From Phaeosaccion multiseriatum (Eukaryota > Ochrophyta, other classes), in the NCBI GenBank assembly GCA_965112735.1, contig OZ218957.1, positions 930,001-994,000 on the forward strand: a stretch of DNA of 64,000 nt. The letters are read 5' to 3'. Positions 61,401 to 64,000 of this stretch are shown piece by piece. Each line of letters starts with the position of its first letter. The first letter of the stretch is position 1. Below the pieces are notes generated by a model. That model made no database searches. It was given only the letters and a program-made list of their open reading frames with translations, and was not told the DNA's origin. A program made the position numbers and the translations under genes.

Positions 61401-63509
61401 CTGATGAGAGAGGAGAGGAGAAGAGAGAGGAGAGGGGACAGAGGAGGAGAGGAGAGGGTTACAACCGTGGAGTACGTCTGTGGGGTATGTATGCCTGTGG
61501 GGTATGTATGCCTGTGGGGTATGTATGCCTGTGGGGTATGTATGTCTGTGGGGTATGTATGCCTGTGGGGCATGTATGCCTGTGGGGCATGTATGCCTGT
61601 GGGGTATGTATGTCTGTGGGGTATGTATGCCTGTGGGGTATGTATGCCTGTGCTGTGCCCCTATGCCTTGAAAGTATGCACCTTACGTGCCCTTACATAT
61701 CTTTCCCATTACCTTTGCAGTAGCTCCTCATAATGCCGTCGACCAGCGCCTCTCTCATCACGCGATCAACCTCCTCCAAGAAGCACCGCATGATGTGCGC
61801 CGCCAGCACTGAGAGGCCCACCTCACACGCCTCATGCCCAGGTGGGGCAGTTGGTGACACAGGAGCAGCAGCAGCGTTGTGGCCATCTGTGGGATCTTTG
61901 TCTCCTCGCCCTTCTGCTTCTGCTTCTGCTTCTGCTTCTGTTCCTGCTGCTCCTTCGTCCTCTCCTTGCTTCTCATCAGCGTCACCTCCTGCTTCTGCTG
62001 TTGCTGTTGCTGCTGTTGCTTCCGTTGCTAATGCATCCCCAACTGTTGCTGTTGTTTCTCCTGCTTCATCTTGTACCTCGATACCCTCTTCATTTTCCTC
62101 CACGCCATCAGCCTCACCCTGCTTCTTCTCCTCGTCATTCTCCTCCTCCTCCGCGTCTTCCTGATCCGTGAGGTCAACGCCCCCCCCCTCTTGATCGTCG
62201 TGATGGCCTTCCTCTTCAATACCCTCCATCACCATCTGCCCCTTCTCGCTTGTCACCCTTACGACCCCCTCCTCTGTAGGCGTAGTGCCATTCACCAAAT
62301 CAGCATCCTCAGGAGATGGAGATGGAGACCCATCACCTTGCTGGTCAGGTGCCAAAGAAGCGCCTGCATGAACATCTGGGTCCTCCTTACCCCCCTCTGG
62401 GACGGGAGGAAAGAGCAGCCCCTTCTTGGCCAGTAGGAGGTAGGCCTGACGAGCGAAAGCAGCAAAGACGCGGCCAGTGAGTAATTGAGTAACATCGACC
62501 CATCCTCCTCCTCAGTCCCATAGAGATCAGACCAGCGCTGCTCTTTCCTCTCTCCCTCCCTCCCTCTCTCCCCCACTCCTTCCCTCCCTCACCTGCACAA
62601 TATGAGCGTATTCTCTGGAGGAGAAATGGCCGCAAATGCCCGTCACCGCATTATCCACGCGAGACTGAGGCGCACGCACGCACGCACGCACGCACGATGA
62701 TTGAGAGGAGCACAGATAAACACCACAGATGACAGCAGAGGGGTACCACAGATGGCAGCAGAGGAGCACCAACATGAGCATGGCCATCAATGTATGTATC
62801 ACTGTCATAAACGGCAGAGACCATGTGGGGTGTGAGGATGGGGGGGCCTACAAGCAGCGATCGAGGCGCTTCGGGGGCGAGCAAGGCACGCACAAAGCAT
62901 AAGGAACACACTCCCCCCTGCCCTGCCCTGCCTTGCCCATCCATTGCCATCCCCTGTCTGGCCCTACCCTGCCTCGCCCTGTACCTTGGTGTCTGGCAGC
63001 AGCCTGATGAGCCTCATCTTGACCCCTCGCAGCAGACCTAACCTCGAAAGGGACAGGCGCTGACCCTTACTCTTGCCCTCTTCGTCGTCAGCGCCTCCGT
63101 CCGTTCCGCCCACCTCCACTCCCCCTCCCCCTCCCTCTCTCTGCTGCTCCTCCTCCGTGGTGGTGGTATGCCTGCGTGGAAGAGCTCCTCCCCCCTCCAC
63201 CCCCTCCTCCTCGTGGTCTTTCAGGGCTTCCAGCATGATATCTGCCGTCTCAATGGCCTCCACAAAGCGGCCCGACTTCATCGCCTCATTGCAGGCCTCT
63301 TCCCCGCTTAAGAACTGCACACAGGACAGGCAGACCAAATAGGTACACAGGCACGCAGGAAGGGATCGATGGTGTGGTGCAGTCGGTTTCAGATCTCTCT
63401 CGATTCCCCTCTCCCTCTCGTCTCTACGTCTCTCTCTCTTCTCCTCTCTCCCTCTCCCCCCCAACACCTACCCACCCACTTCTTGGCCACTCAGCTCTCT
63501 CTCTCTCCC

Positions 63510-63545
<36 letters not shown>

Positions 63546-64000
63546 GTCCGTCTGCCTGCCCCTCTCCCTCTCTGTCCCTTCCTCTCTCTCCCCACTTACC
63601 TCCTGAACCTTGTCGAGAAGGAGGAGGACATTCCTCATGCGCTGCTGCCGCTCGTGAGCGCTCAGGGCCGTGAGTACGCTGTCGCAGTTGGAGGTCTGTG
63701 AACACAACACACACACATACACACACACGTCCATACATGCACGCACACACGCACACATAGACGCAGAGAGAAAGAACAGAGGCCGCAAAGATACAAGGGG
63801 CAAGACAAAAGGAGAGAAGGGGGTGACGCAAGGTGGAAGCGCGTGAGAGGAGGGGAGAGAAACACCCACCACCACCAACACCACCGCCCATCCACTGCCA
63901 TCCATCCCGGCACTTGCCCACTACCCACCCACTGCCATCCTTCTCACCTTGGCCGTGCGTAGACGCCGCCGCAGATTGGAAACTTGCACACCGAGCCGCA
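52189..64000 (-). CDS. VPS50: VPS50/syndetin, EARP tethering complex subunit (5' end outside window)
   Basis: Minus-strand exons: 63948-64000 (partial), 63600-63695, 62985-63314, 62593-62664, 61713-62445, 60889-61400, 60413-60723, 60135-60193, 59752-59863, 59325-59387, 58757-59190, 58258-58386, 58013-58114, 56989-57065, 56357-56730, 55717-56170, 55189-55335, 54038-54924 and 52189-53354, about 2035 residues. Syndetin landmarks occur in order: SNLRRRLRTAK, SGRFVEAIETADIML, LRCCWGVAELMHSHYLFTQW, DDFASALVTMEMLIALGEEF, ASLNAVTRYMGHYLQMMNLL, ANLYGLGERSVAIESCFF, VKPCSMEGRALMLMDLRKLA and YINAFYCGEEDFLDWLEAHW. EARP (VPS50 with VPS51/52/53) tethers recycling endosomes. Exons carry large low-complexity inserts. 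The acidic last exon follows an alternative stop at 54030. Exon 60889-61400 needs a 1-nt correction at a G13 run. Confidence 0.88.
53580..54030. repeat. ACTC/ATTC-based tandem repeat in the last VPS50 intron
   Basis: Head-to-tail blocks of CGGTCACTCACTAGCTTACT followed by variable numbers of CACT and CATT units recur about nine times, with a period of roughly 40-50 nt. Confidence 0.85.
57110..57533. repeat. 76-bp minisatellite, about 5.5 units, in a VPS50 intron
   Basis: The block beginning AGACAGCCACAAGGGAGGGC and ending GGGGAAGGGCGGAGAA repeats with an exact 76-nt period (for example 57165, 57241). Units appear almost identical, and each holds two related half-units. Confidence 0.93.
57610..57870. 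repeat. CTC/CTT-rich purine-pyrimidine tract in a VPS50 intron
   Basis: Long CTCCTC runs with CCCTCTTCCTC variants produce poly-Glu or poly-Gly frames on the minus strand. It lies between exons 58013-58114 and 56989-57065 and has no supporting splice sites. Confidence 0.75.
59881..60118. repeat. Cluster of the dispersed GTTGGTGATACAGCAG motif
   Basis: Within this 240-nt VPS50 intron, forward-type copies lie at 59881 (exact), about 59908, 59924, 59971 and 59998. Complement-type copies (TGTATCACCAACTGC) lie at about 60078 and 60104. The same motif occurs about 18 more times in the window. Confidence 0.85.
61470..61660. repeat. 17-bp minisatellite in a VPS50 intron
   Basis: About eleven units of GTATGTATGCCTGTGGG, with GCATGT and GTCTGT variants, lie between exons 60889-61400 and 61713-62445. 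Confidence 0.93.

Overview
This is a nuclear window from a eukaryotic microbe. Genes are split by many GT-AG introns (plus two GC-AG introns). Exons are GC-rich, and introns are full of very long microsatellites. The gene content (a secretory N-terminus on a multi-pass protein, an ankyrin family typical of ochrophytes, intraflagellar transport, HRD1, an APP1-like phosphatase) suggests a photosynthetic stramenopile, perhaps a eustigmatophyte or relative with a flagellated stage. The lineage is an inference. Splice models were built by hand from reading-frame continuity, splice sites and family similarity.

Left part (1-27 kb): a multi-pass membrane protein; a sigma-like glutathione S-transferase (GST) lying in one arm of a large inverted duplication; IFT81 on the minus strand, head-to-head with a 17-exon kelch/FN3/Tudor-like protein; a hairpin element; a decayed ankyrin-family pseudogene; an unknown acidic coiled-coil protein; and a PDZ-PUB protein likely to bind Cdc48/p97.

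Middle (27-45 kb): a secretory-type protein of unknown function; a kinesin-3-like motor gene (13 exons, minus) whose introns hold some of the longest simple repeats; the second, inverted GST copy, broken by an 8-nt insertion; a MITE-like element with 16-bp terminal inverted repeats and a 4-bp TCGA duplication; a tRNA-Ser(UGA); the ER-associated degradation ligase HRD1; and mitochondrial ribosomal protein mL41.

Right part (45-64 kb): a membrane-anchored APP1-like phosphatase fused to tandem SH3/Tudor-like repeats, convergent with a very large minus-strand gene for VPS50/syndetin, the EARP tethering subunit, whose N-terminus lies beyond the window.

Themes: two genes of the ERAD/p97 system (PDZ-PUB, HRD1), two of cilium or microtubule transport (IFT81, kinesin) and one of endosomal recycling (VPS50). 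The most unusual signal is a short dispersed motif (core GTTGGTGATACAGCAG or its complement) seen about 25 times on both strands, in introns, at splice acceptors and inside coding exons in several reading frames.
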